From Falsibacillus albus (GTDB taxonomy: Bacteria > Bacillota > Bacilli > Bacillales > DSM-25281), in contig NZ_RCVZ01000012.1 in NCBI RefSeq assembly GCF_003668575.1, positions 62,001 to 126,000 of the forward strand: a stretch of 64,000 nt of DNA, read 5' to 3'. Shown here in pieces: positions 9,520 through 16,923 of the stretch (position 1 is the stretch's first letter; every line of letters begins with the position of its first letter). The notes beneath the pieces are model-generated. The model saw nothing but the letters and a program-made list of their open reading frames with translations. It did not search any database and had not been told where the DNA came from. The position numbers and the translations under genes were made by a program.

Positions 9520-10521
9520 ATGGAACGAGTGACCATGGCAGACGTGGCTAAGGAAGCTGGCGTTTCCAAAAGCACCGTCAGCCAGTTTTTAAATAAACGG
9601 TTTGAATATATGGGTGAAGATACTAGAAAAAGGATTCAGGAAGCGATTGCGCTGCTGGGCTACCAGCCGAATTATGTCGCCCGCAGCCTGAAGCAGAAAA
9701 GAACATCGATGATCGGCATCATCGTTGCAAATATCATGCACCGATTTTCCACCGAGGTGAGTCATGCCATCGAAGAATATTGCTATGGTGAAGATATACA
9801 AGCCATCGTATGCAATGCGGATGATGACCCGGCCAAGGAGAAGAAGTACATTGAAATGCTGATGGCCAAGCAGGTAGACGGGTTGATCATTTTTCCGACG
9901 GCTCAAAATATCGAGCTGTACGATCATATGATCAAAGCAGGTTATCCGGTCGTTTTCATGGATCGAAAAGCCGGGGATTTGAACCTGCCGAGAATCGTTG
10001 CAGATAATATCGGAAGTGCATACGAAGCTGTGAAGCATTTCATTGAAAACGGACATGAAAGAATATCGATCGTCACGCAGGAATTGACCATCAGTCCGAG
10101 GAGAGAGAGGCTGCAAGGCTATAAGGACTGTCTTAATGAGCATGGGATCGTGCTGCACGAAGACTTTATCATCCATGAACCGATTGAACACATCCAAGAG
10201 AAGCTGGAAAAAATGTTTTCATTAAATGCACCTCCGACTGCCGTCCTGGCAGGGAATGACAGAGTCTTCCTGGAGCTCTTGAAATTCATGAAGAAGAAAC
10301 AATTCATGGCTCCGAGAGATTTTTCATTGATTGTTTTCGACAACATCCCATTTGCAGATGTGGCCACTCCCGCCGTCTCCACGATTTCACAGCCAGCTGC
10401 AGAAATGGGGAAAAAAGCGGCCGAACTTTTGCTCAAACAAATCCAAAAAGAAGCCGTAGAACCGAAGGAATATGAATATCCATGTGAATTGGTCGTTCGG
10501 GAAACATCAGGAAAGCTATGA
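9520..10521 (+). CDS. kdgR: LacI-family regulator, KdgR-like
   Basis: A 333-residue LacI/GalR repressor. Residues 4-24 form the helix-turn-helix (MADVAKEAGVSKSTVSQFLN), followed by the hinge helix YVARSLKQKR and a periplasmic-binding-protein-like sugar domain with SYEA-like core segments and a C-terminal FDNIPFADVATPAVSTI stretch. It lies directly after the kdg genes behind its own terminator-separated start. It most likely binds ACTAAACCGGTTTAGT at 5685 and its near copy at 10829, released by KDG or KDPG. The inducer is inferred from B. subtilis KdgR. Confidence 0.85.
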   Translation: MERVTMADVAKEAGVSKSTVSQFLNKRFEYMGEDTRKRIQEAIALLGYQPNYVARSLKQKRTSMIGIIVANIMHRFSTEVSHAIEEYCYGEDIQAIVCNADDDPAKEKKYIEMLMAKQVDGLIIFPTAQNIELYDHMIKAGYPVVFMDRKAGDLNLPRIVADNIGSAYEAVKHFIENGHERISIVTQELTISPRRERLQGYKDCLNEHGIVLHEDFIIHEPIEHIQEKLEKMFSLNAPPTAVLAGNDRVFLELLKFMKKKQFMAPRDFSLIVFDNIPFADVATPAVSTISQPAAEMGKKAAELLLKQIQKEAVEPKEYEYPCELVVRETSGKL

Positions 10522-10529
10522 ATGAAAAG

Positions 10530-10556
10530 AAGCGTTATCAAGGATGGCGCTTTTAT
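10530..10556 (+). terminator. Terminator after kdgR
   Basis: A 9-bp stem with G-U pairs (aagcgttat with atggcgctt) followed by ttattaatttttt, eight bases after the kdgR stop. Confidence 0.65.
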
Positions 10557-10632
10557 TAATTTTTTAATAGATTGTTTTCTCAAAGGGTGTATTTATTAAA
10601 TAATTTTTCTTGCCAACCAATTATCTTTTAGT

Positions 10633-10785
10633 GTTGCTTGGATTGGAAGGTGCGAGACTCCGGAGGGTTTAGCGGGACAGGTGAGACCCCGCAGCGGAGC
10701 GAGGAGGTAGGGGAGGATGTTCGATTAAGTTCGGCACGTCGTGTGCCAACATCGAACGACCTCACATCCTTCCGTGCAAAGCAAC
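10633..10785 (+). repeat. Dispersed GC-rich repeat, copy 1
   Basis: A 153-bp intergenic element with GTTGCTT and AAGCAAC ends. It contains gagactccggaggg, the acaggtgagaccccgcagcgga block also found in the 39556-39751 copy, and a hairpin module at 10729-10765 matching 34 of 37 bases of one in the 12219 copy. It fills most of the 339-base gap between kdgR and the hxlA-like gene. Confidence 0.75.
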
Positions 10786-10828
10786 ATTGCAGGATATTTG
10801 AACAAAATTTATGAAAAAACATCCTTTT

Positions 10829-10844
10829 AATAAACCGGTTTAGT
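10829..10844. promoter_or_regulatory. LacI-type operator (KdgR box) of hxlAB-like pair
   Basis: AATAAACCGGTTTAGT matches the palindrome at 5685-5700 in 15 of 16 positions and sits 16 bases before the start codon, overlapping the expected promoter. The downstream pair is therefore probably controlled by the same regulator as the kdg operon. Confidence 0.75.
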
Positions 10845-10860
10845 AGAAAGGGAGTCGTAT

Positions 10861-11490
10861 ATGAAGATTCAATTGGCATTAGACCGCTTATCAATAGAAG
10901 AAGCGATTTCCATTGCTGCAGAAGTAGAAGAAAGCATTGATTGGATAGAAGTCGGCACTTCATTGATCAAAGAATTTGGAATGAGAAGTGTAAAGGAACT
11001 GAAAGAAGCCTTTCCCCATAAGACGATCGTAGCTGATATCAAAACGATGGATAACGCAAATTACGAGGCAGAGCTTTGCTTCGAAGCAGGTGCGGATGTC
11101 ATGACGGTTATGGGGGCAGCATCAGCGTCGACCATCGAAGCATGTATAAGCAAAGCGAAAGAATATGGCAAAGAGGTCATGATTGATTTATTGAACGTAG
11201 CGCAGGATCAGAAACAACATTTGGCTGTATGGGAAGAGGCTATACTTTGCGAGCATGTGAGCAAGGACGATCAGGAATTAAGTGGCAAAAAAAATGATTT
11301 CAATTCGTCCGTCTTTCTGGGAAAAAGGCTGGCTGTGGCTGGTGGCATTACCGAACAATCCATGCAAAACCTGAGTGGCCTTAAACCTGAAGTAGTCATC
11401 ATTGGCTCTGCAATCACTAAGTCGGAAAACAAAAAAGAAGCTGCCTTAAGGCTGAAAACACTCTGCCAAATACAGGAGGTATCGCAATGA
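10861..11490 (+). CDS. hxlA: Hexulose-6-phosphate synthase-like protein (OMPDC superfamily)
   Basis: A 209-residue orotidine-phosphate-decarboxylase-superfamily barrel, closest in pattern to 3-hexulose-6-phosphate synthase. LALDRLSIEEA at the N-terminus and the Asp59-x-Lys61-x-x-Asp64 motif in VADIKTMD mark the active site, and LAVAGGI and VIIGSAIT bind phosphate. HPS condenses formaldehyde with ribulose 5-phosphate. The close relatives KGPDC (UlaD/SgbH), which decarboxylate 3-keto-gulonate 6-phosphate, are an alternative. The stop overlaps hxlB (ATGA). A KdgR box in front suggests a link to uronate catabolism rather than formaldehyde stress alone. Confidence 0.8.
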   Translation: MKIQLALDRLSIEEAISIAAEVEESIDWIEVGTSLIKEFGMRSVKELKEAFPHKTIVADIKTMDNANYEAELCFEAGADVMTVMGAASASTIEACISKAKEYGKEVMIDLLNVAQDQKQHLAVWEEAILCEHVSKDDQELSGKKNDFNSSVFLGKRLAVAGGITEQSMQNLSGLKPEVVIIGSAITKSENKKEAALRLKTLCQIQEVSQ

Positions 11491-12035
11491 ACAAGGTCGA
11501 AACCATTTTAACAGAAATTCAAGCTGTTACGAGGAGCATGGAAGAAGAGAAGCTGCATCAAATCGCTCAATCCCTGCAAAAAGCGAAGCGAATCTTTGTC
11601 ATTGGCGAAGGCAGGTCGGGCTTGATGGGCAAATCCTTTGCGATGCGGCTAATGCATCTTGGAGCGGAAGTATTTGTCGTCGGAGAAACGATCACCCCAT
11701 CGATCAATGGAGATGATCTGCTTGTGGCCATTTCCGGATCAGGCACGACCAAAAGCGTCGTCTGGACGGCCGAGAAAGCCCAATCCCTTGGGTGCGAAGT
11801 CATTGCCCTTACCACAAACCCTGATTCGGATCTGTCTCAGCAAGCATCATCCGTCCTTCATATCCCGGCGGCAACGAAACACCGCCGAGAGAATGAGTTG
11901 AAGACGATCCAGCCGCTCGGATCCCTTTTTGATCAATGTGCCCACATTGTTTTTGACACGATTTGCCTTCAATATGCAGAGTTGAATGAAATCGATCATG
12001 CCGATGCATTCAGCAAGCATAGCAATGTCGAGTAA
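11487..12035 (+). CDS. hxlB: 6-phospho-3-hexuloisomerase-like protein (SIS domain)
   Basis: A 182-residue single SIS-domain isomerase, predicted to interconvert 3-hexulose 6-phosphate and fructose 6-phosphate. The sugar-phosphate-binding segments GEGRSGLMGKSFAMRLMHLG and ISGSGTTKS are intact, and length and C-terminal DADAFSKHSNVE fit the PHI family. It overlaps hxlA by four bases and forms the RuMP pair with it. A terminator follows about 100 bases later. Confidence 0.85.
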   Translation: MNKVETILTEIQAVTRSMEEEKLHQIAQSLQKAKRIFVIGEGRSGLMGKSFAMRLMHLGAEVFVVGETITPSINGDDLLVAISGSGTTKSVVWTAEKAQSLGCEVIALTTNPDSDLSQQASSVLHIPAATKHRRENELKTIQPLGSLFDQCAHIVFDTICLQYAELNEIDHADAFSKHSNVE

Positions 12036-12103
12036 TAAAATTTCGACAAACATTTTAAGGGTATTTTCAAAATAAGTCGATGAATTAAACGCTTATCCTG
12101 CTA

Positions 12104-12123
12104 TTAATCAAACGTTTGATTAA
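12104..12123. repeat. 20-bp palindrome, copy 1
   Basis: TTAATCAAACGTTTGATTAA, a perfect inverted repeat, lies between hxlB and its terminator. The same 20 bases occur at 30267-30286 and 48337-48356, both intergenic. It could be an operator of a TetR-like regulator or a short repetitive palindrome. Confidence 0.8.
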
Positions 12124-12141
12124 GCGCAAATCAACAACAAC

Positions 12142-12174
12142 GGACTGTTCCCGACTGGGGACGGTCCCTTTTTT
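12142..12174 (+). terminator. Terminator after hxlAB
   Basis: An 11-bp stem with G-U pairs (ggactgttccc with ggggacggtcc) followed by ctttttta. Confidence 0.8.
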
Positions 12175-12218
12175 ATGATTAAATTAATTGATTGTGAGGT
12201 GTGAGCCATTTGAAAAGA

Positions 12219-12334
12219 GTTGATTGGAGCGAGGAGATATAAGGCGGGTGTTCGGCACGTCGTGTGCCAGCATCGAACTTCCTCACTTCGTGTGAGGCCC
12301 TTCGGAAAGAGAGCATCCTGCAACGGAAATCAAC
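12219..12334 (+). repeat. Dispersed GC-rich repeat, copy 2
   Basis: A 116-bp element with exact GTTGATT and AATCAAC ends. It carries the hairpin module gttcggcacgtcgtgtgcca (12250-12286 overall) shared with copy 1, and the ttcggaaagagagcatcctg block shared with the copies at 23110, 27244 and 46895. Confidence 0.8.
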
Positions 12335-12428
12335 TAATACCCGATTTTGATTTGTGAGTCCAATAAAAAACTCCTTCCCATTCATGTATAATCAACACAA
12401 GGAAACAATCTTAGGGAGCGTGAATCAT

Positions 12429-12659
12429 ATGTATTTGACCATAGAAGAAACAGCGGAGTACTTATCCTTGCCTGAACCATACATTGAAGCCCTTGTCCTT
12501 CAAAAACGAATCCGCGCCGTCCATGACGGGAAGCAATATCTCATCAACAAAGAACAATTCAACGACCACCTCGAACAAGTGGAAAAATCGCGCAAACAAA
12601 TGATCGAATGGCTGAACGAACCCATCCCGGAAGATATCGATGTGAAGGATGAGGATTGA
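12429..12659 (+). CDS. Small excisionase-type helix-turn-helix protein
   Basis: A 76-residue protein. Its first half (MYLTIEETAEYLSLPEPYIEAL, then RIRAVHDGKQYLINKEQF) matches the MerR/excisionase-type winged helix-turn-helix used in small DNA-binding proteins. The C-terminal tail is acidic (EPIPEDIDVKDED). The ATG at 12429 is preceded by GGGAGCG; an upstream in-frame start exists but lacks a ribosome site. It stands alone between the hxl pair and a sensor kinase. No phage genes are nearby, so a regulatory role is more likely than excision. Function is unknown. Confidence 0.75.
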   Translation: MYLTIEETAEYLSLPEPYIEALVLQKRIRAVHDGKQYLINKEQFNDHLEQVEKSRKQMIEWLNEPIPEDIDVKDED

Positions 12660-12763
12660 GTGGTGTCGATGGTTTGAGGCAGCAAAAATTCTATTCTTTT
12701 CTATCGAAGCGTCTATGAATATTTTATAATAATAATAAATATTCAAACTATTAGAGGAGAAGC

Positions 12764-14371
12764 ATGATGACAAAGAGACCAAAGATATCACTGCAAACGA
12801 AGATTTTATGCTTAATCTTCTTCCTCATGGTATTTATCATTTTCATATTGTCTGCATCCTTTACATATATCGAGTGGAACCAGGTGGAAGAGCAAATGGG
12901 GAATAGGGCGCTGGAAGTGTCCAAAACTGTTTCGATGATGCCCTCTATCAGAAAAGCCTTCGAAGAAGATGACCCGGCAAAGACAATCGCTCCGCTTGCA
13001 GAAAAAATCCGTAAGCAGGTAGGCGCTGAGTTCATTGTAATAGGAAACAAAGATGGTATTCGTTATTCGCATCCGGTAGCCAGTCGAATCGGCAAGAAAA
13101 TGGTAGGAGGAGATAATGACGAAGCCCTTATTCAAGGCAAATATTATACTTCCAAAGCCATTGGGACATTAGGGCCATCATTGAGGGGGAAATCTCCCAT
13201 TTACGATGATAATGGGAATATTATTGGGATTGTATCTGTCGGCTTCCTTATTAATGATATTAAATACAAACTATTCGAGAAGATTCTTAAAATCAGCCTA
13301 TTTTCACTCCTTAGCCTTGGTGTGGGGACAATCGGCGGAGTTTTATTGGCCAGAAATATCAGGAAAGACACTTTAGGCTTGGAGCCGCATGAAATATCTT
13401 CCTTGTATAGGGAAAGAGGGGCCATTCTGTTATCGATTAAGGAAGGGATCATATCCATTGATCATGAAGGCATCATTACGATGATCAACACAAGCGCCAT
13501 GAAAATACTGGGAGTTTCTAAAGATATCATCGGCAGAAAAATTGAAGAATTCTTACCGAACACCCAAATGTATGATGTGCTGGAAAGTGGAGAACATCAA
13601 ACGGATCGAGAATTGCAAATCGGGACTAGTACGGTGATTGTCAACAGGACTCCAATTATTGAAAAGAATAAGGTCGTTGGGGTTGTTGCGAGCTTTAGGG
13701 ACAAAACGGAAGTGCGTGAAATGATCAATACGATATCGGAAGTACGCAAGTATTCGGAGGATTTGAGGGCACAGACGCACGAGTATACGAATAAGCTTTA
13801 TGTTGTCTCAGGGCTGATGCAGCTGGGACTTTATGAAGAGGCCATTCAAATGATCCAGAAAGAAACGGAAATCAATGATTCACATAATAAAATCATTTTT
13901 GATCAAATTTTCGATTTGAAAGTACAGGCGATTTTACTTGGTAAAATAGGAAAAGCCTCAGAGAAAAAAGTACAGTTCATCATTGATGAGAATAGCTCGC
14001 TGGACACTTTGCCCCCTCATATTGAGATTTCCCAGTTAATCACGATAATCGGCAATTTAATCGATAATGCGATTGAAGAAGTTGCTGGTCAATCCGCACC
14101 AAAAGTCACATTTTTTACATTGGATATGGGACATGATATTGTATTTGAAATATCCGATAATGGCAAGGGGATATCAGAAGCATATTCAGACAGTATCTTT
14201 GAAAAAGGCTTTTCCACCAAAGATACGAGTGGACGGGGCTATGGTTTGGCAAATGTAAAAGAGGTCGTTGAAGAATTAAATGGCATGATAGAAGTGAAAT
14301 GTTCGGAAGAAGGAGGAGCAGTCTTCTCCGTGTTTATACCAAAACAATTACGGCAAAAGCAAATTGGATAG
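12764..14371 (+). CDS. DcuS/CitA-type sensor histidine kinase
   Basis: A 535-residue membrane kinase. One membrane helix near residues 10-32 is followed by an extracellular PAS-like (PDC) sensor with the carboxylate-sensor marks SHPVASRIGKKMVGGD and GTLGPSLRGKSPIYDDNG, then a second helix near 180, a cytoplasmic PAS domain, and the kinase core. The phosphoacceptor is His339 in THEYTNKL; the N box NLIDNAIEEV and the G boxes are present. It is coupled to a CitB-family response regulator and lies upstream of TctCBA, so it probably senses extracellular citrate or another tricarboxylate. It is a paralog of the kinase at 18737. Confidence 0.9.
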   Translation: MMTKRPKISLQTKILCLIFFLMVFIIFILSASFTYIEWNQVEEQMGNRALEVSKTVSMMPSIRKAFEEDDPAKTIAPLAEKIRKQVGAEFIVIGNKDGIRYSHPVASRIGKKMVGGDNDEALIQGKYYTSKAIGTLGPSLRGKSPIYDDNGNIIGIVSVGFLINDIKYKLFEKILKISLFSLLSLGVGTIGGVLLARNIRKDTLGLEPHEISSLYRERGAILLSIKEGIISIDHEGIITMINTSAMKILGVSKDIIGRKIEEFLPNTQMYDVLESGEHQTDRELQIGTSTVIVNRTPIIEKNKVVGVVASFRDKTEVREMINTISEVRKYSEDLRAQTHEYTNKLYVVSGLMQLGLYEEAIQMIQKETEINDSHNKIIFDQIFDLKVQAILLGKIGKASEKKVQFIIDENSSLDTLPPHIEISQLITIIGNLIDNAIEEVAGQSAPKVTFFTLDMGHDIVFEISDNGKGISEAYSDSIFEKGFSTKDTSGRGYGLANVKEVVEELNGMIEVKCSEEGGAVFSVFIPKQLRQKQIG

Positions 14372-14381
14372 GTGGGTTTAC

Positions 14382-15074
14382 ATGATTAATATATTGATAG
14401 CCGAAGATGATTTTCGAGTTGCATCCGTCCATGAGAAATTTTTGTTGACGCTATCCGGAATTAACATTATTGGCAAAACGATGAACGCCAAGGAAACAAG
14501 GGAATTTTTAGAAGAACATTCAGTCGACCTGTTAATATTGGATGTCTATCTCCCGGATGAATTGGGGACTGATCTACTGCCATATATTCGAGCAAAGCAT
14601 CCGGAGGTAGATATCATTATGATTACTGCCTCGACGGATAAAGATTTTCTAGTAGATGCGATCCGTCATGGCATCGTCAATTACTTAATAAAGCCGGTTT
14701 CGTTAGAGAAATTTACAGAGGTCATGGTGAATTACAAAAAGAAAAGGCTCTTGCTTGATTCCCATGACCAACTGGACCAATCCATCATCGACAACTTTTT
14801 TGGAAACCCTCCCAATCAAAAAGAAAGTCACATTGCTTTGCCAAAAGGGATAGATCAGCTGACGTTGGAAAAGGTGGATTCCATCATCAACCATATTGAA
14901 GGAGGCATCTCTGCTGAGGATATGGGCAAGGAGATGGGAGTATCAAGAACGACGGCAAGAAGGTATCTCGAATACTTGATTTCAATCGGTAAATGTAAAG
15001 CAGAACTCGCATACGGAATTGTTGGACGCCCAGAGCGCCACTATTATCCACTGCAAGCCCCCTTGAAAAAATAA
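14382..15074 (+). CDS. CitB-family response regulator
   Basis: A 230-residue regulator. The receiver begins MINILIAEDDF, with the phosphorylated Asp in LLILDVYLPDE; the C-terminal helix-turn-helix reads SAEDMGKEMGVSRTTARRYL, typical of CitT/DctR/DcuR. I prefer the ATG at 14382 because it restores the canonical receiver start; an in-frame TTG at 14364 overlaps the kinase gene. It should activate the tctCBA genes just downstream. Confidence 0.9.
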   Translation: MINILIAEDDFRVASVHEKFLLTLSGINIIGKTMNAKETREFLEEHSVDLLILDVYLPDELGTDLLPYIRAKHPEVDIIMITASTDKDFLVDAIRHGIVNYLIKPVSLEKFTEVMVNYKKKRLLLDSHDQLDQSIIDNFFGNPPNQKESHIALPKGIDQLTLEKVDSIINHIEGGISAEDMGKEMGVSRTTARRYLEYLISIGKCKAELAYGIVGRPERHYYPLQAPLKK

Positions 15075-15088
15075 AGGGGTTTTTATTT
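15059..15088 (+). terminator. Terminator overlapping the regulator stop codon
   Basis: A 6-bp stem (cccctt with aagggg) followed by tttttatttt. The left arm lies within the last codons of the response regulator. Confidence 0.7.
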
Positions 15089-15238
15089 TGGAATGCTGTT
15101 TTTTAAAAGATTGTTTAAATCATACTGCCGATTTTAACGCGTAAATAGTTGGATGGCGCGTTGAAATATAGGGTCCCTTTTCGAAAGCTATAAACAAAAT
15201 GAACAAAATGCCCATAATGTTGTTTAGTCACATTATTT

Positions 15239-15252
15239 TGAAAACGGTTACA
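15239..15252 (+). promoter_or_regulatory. cre site (CcpA) upstream of tctC
   Basis: TGAAAACGGTTACA matches the cre consensus TGWAANCGNTNWCA at every position and lies about 100 bases before tctC. Directly upstream, aacaaaatgaacaaaatg (15193-15210) is a direct repeat that could bind the CitB-type regulator. Carbon catabolite repression of citrate uptake is well known in Bacillus. Confidence 0.8.
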
Positions 15253-15350
15253 TTTTGAGATGACTCCGATATGCTTCTATTAATATTAAAAGTGGGATGG
15301 GAAAGCCGCCTTTAATATCAAGAATCATTAGATGATGAGGGGGAGAAAAA

Positions 15351-16358
15351 TTGAAAAAGGGAATCGCAATACTTATAGGATTATTGATGATTGTGATGCT
15401 GGGGGCATGTTCCAGCAGTACAAGCGGAACAAAAAGCCAGTCATCAGGGGAATGGAAGCCTGCGAAATCAATTGAAATCACAGCTCCATCCGGTGCAGGG
15501 GGCGGATGGGATACAACTGCGCGGATGGCTGCTAAAGTGTTTTCTGAAGAAAACATCATCGATCAAAATATGGGAGTGATCAACAAACCCGGCGGCGGTG
15601 GAGCGGTTGGATGGGCCTATATTCATTCGCAAAAAGATCCGTATCATTTATTTGTTTCTTCGCCTCCACTGCTTCTTGTTCCACTGAATGGACAATCGCA
15701 GTTTGGCTACAAGGATTTCACACCGATTGCCAATATGATCGCGGACTACGGAGCGATTGTCGTAAAAGCTGATGCGAAATGGAATTCATTGAATGACTTA
15801 TTCGATGATATGAAAAAAGATCCATCGAAAATTTCCGTGGTAGGAGCTTCATCACCAGGGAGTATGGATCATATTCAGTTCGTGAAGATCGCAAAAGCAG
15901 CAGGTGTGGATATCAAAAAAATCAAATATGTATCTGATCAAGATGGCGGGGCTTTAACCGATTTATTGAATGGAAGTGTCCAAGTTTATTCTTGCGGAAT
16001 TGCAGAATCAGTGGAACAGGTAAAAGCAGGGAAAGTAAAAGTGCTTGGGATTACGTCGGAGGAAAGGTTGAAGGGTGATACCATTTCGGACTTCCCGACT
16101 GCCAAAGAGCAGGGAATAGATGCTACATTCGTCAACTGGAGAGGTTTCTTCGGCCCTCCGAATATGGATCCGAAGGCTCTGGCATATTACGAAAAGAAAT
16201 TCAAGGAGCTAAGTGATTCGGATGCCTGGGCAAAAATTAGAGAGCAGTATGGATGGAATGAAAAATTTATGCCAAGCAAAGATTATAAAACCTTCCTCCA
16301 ACAGCAGCAAAAAGACTATGAATCATTATTAAGTGAATTGGGGCTATTAAAGAATTAG
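15351..16358 (+). CDS. tctC: Tripartite tricarboxylate transporter substrate-binding lipoprotein TctC
   Basis: A 335-residue extracytoplasmic solute receptor of the TTT family. A lipoprotein signal ends in MLGAC, making Cys20 the lipidated residue. The binding-protein body has the family segment PSGAGGGWDTTARM and later VVGASSPGSMDHIQF. The gene starts with TTG, and a GAGGGGGAG site fixes it. It delivers a di- or tricarboxylate, probably citrate, to TctAB. A cre site and possible regulator repeats lie upstream. Confidence 0.92.
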   Translation: MKKGIAILIGLLMIVMLGACSSSTSGTKSQSSGEWKPAKSIEITAPSGAGGGWDTTARMAAKVFSEENIIDQNMGVINKPGGGGAVGWAYIHSQKDPYHLFVSSPPLLLVPLNGQSQFGYKDFTPIANMIADYGAIVVKADAKWNSLNDLFDDMKKDPSKISVVGASSPGSMDHIQFVKIAKAAGVDIKKIKYVSDQDGGALTDLLNGSVQVYSCGIAESVEQVKAGKVKVLGITSEERLKGDTISDFPTAKEQGIDATFVNWRGFFGPPNMDPKALAYYEKKFKELSDSDAWAKIREQYGWNEKFMPSKDYKTFLQQQQKDYESLLSELGLLKN

Positions 16359-16370
16359 TTTCTAGTATAG

Positions 16371-16398
16371 GAGTCAATGCATGCTTATGCATTGACTC
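16371..16398 (+). terminator. Perfect hairpin between tctC and tctB
   Basis: A 12-bp perfect stem (gagtcaatgcat with atgcattgactc) with a 4-base loop, 12 bases after the tctC stop. It lacks a good T run, so it more likely attenuates transcription or protects the 3' end of tctC mRNA, raising receptor levels over the membrane subunits. Confidence 0.7.
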
Positions 16399-16426
16399 TA
16401 CTATTCTCAAACAGGAGGCTAAGGAA

Positions 16427-16885
16427 ATGTTGAAGACGGCGAATCAGAAAATAGCAGTATTTTTATTTTTGTTTTCAATCTTTTATTTAATCATGACATT
16501 TAATCTTCCTTCTTATCCCTATGTTCCTGTTGATTCGGACGTAATTCCGATGGGGCTTGGAATCTTGCTTATGATCCTTTCCGCTGCACTTTACTTTGTA
16601 AAGGAGAAATCAGAGGCATCAAAGGAAGAACACGAAAAAATCCCGGGTAAAGAAAAGCTTATGCTTTTAGGAGTATTGGGAATCATCCTTTTATATATTT
16701 TCCTACTTGAGCCGCTGGGCTTTATCCTATCCACGTTGCTTTTCATTTTTGGATGTTCCAGGCTCTTGGGCTATAAAAATTATATCCTCAATGGCGTGGT
16801 ATCAATTATTTTTCCATTGGTCGTTTATTTTGCATTTACAAAAGGATTGCAGGTTGCATTGCCTTCCGGAATATTACCATTTTAA
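16427..16885 (+). CDS. tctB: Tripartite tricarboxylate transporter small membrane subunit TctB
   Basis: A 152-residue protein with four predicted membrane helices, the pattern of the small TTT subunit. It opens NQKIAVFLFLFSIFYLIMTFN, has a charged loop around residues 64-80, and ends with two helices. An ACAGGAGG ribosome site precedes the ATG. It lies between the binding protein and TctA, as in other TctCBA systems; sequence conservation in TctB is low, so context carries much of the assignment. Confidence 0.85.
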   Translation: MLKTANQKIAVFLFLFSIFYLIMTFNLPSYPYVPVDSDVIPMGLGILLMILSAALYFVKEKSEASKEEHEKIPGKEKLMLLGVLGIILLYIFLLEPLGFILSTLLFIFGCSRLLGYKNYILNGVVSIIFPLVVYFAFTKGLQVALPSGILPF

Positions 16886-16923
16886 TGACTACAAACACTA
16901 ATTACGCAACGAGGTGAACTTTA

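Noticed and set aside
9135-9575. 146-codon minus-strand ORF over kdgA and the start of kdgR
   Set aside because: It is antisense to kdgA with all catalytic residues intact on the plus strand; it has no recognisable domain and crosses a terminator.
10861-11490. Possible frameshift or deletion in hxlA
   Set aside because: The region before LAVAGGI differs from typical HPS, but the frame is continuous, length is normal and the DxKxxD motif and phosphate sites are intact.
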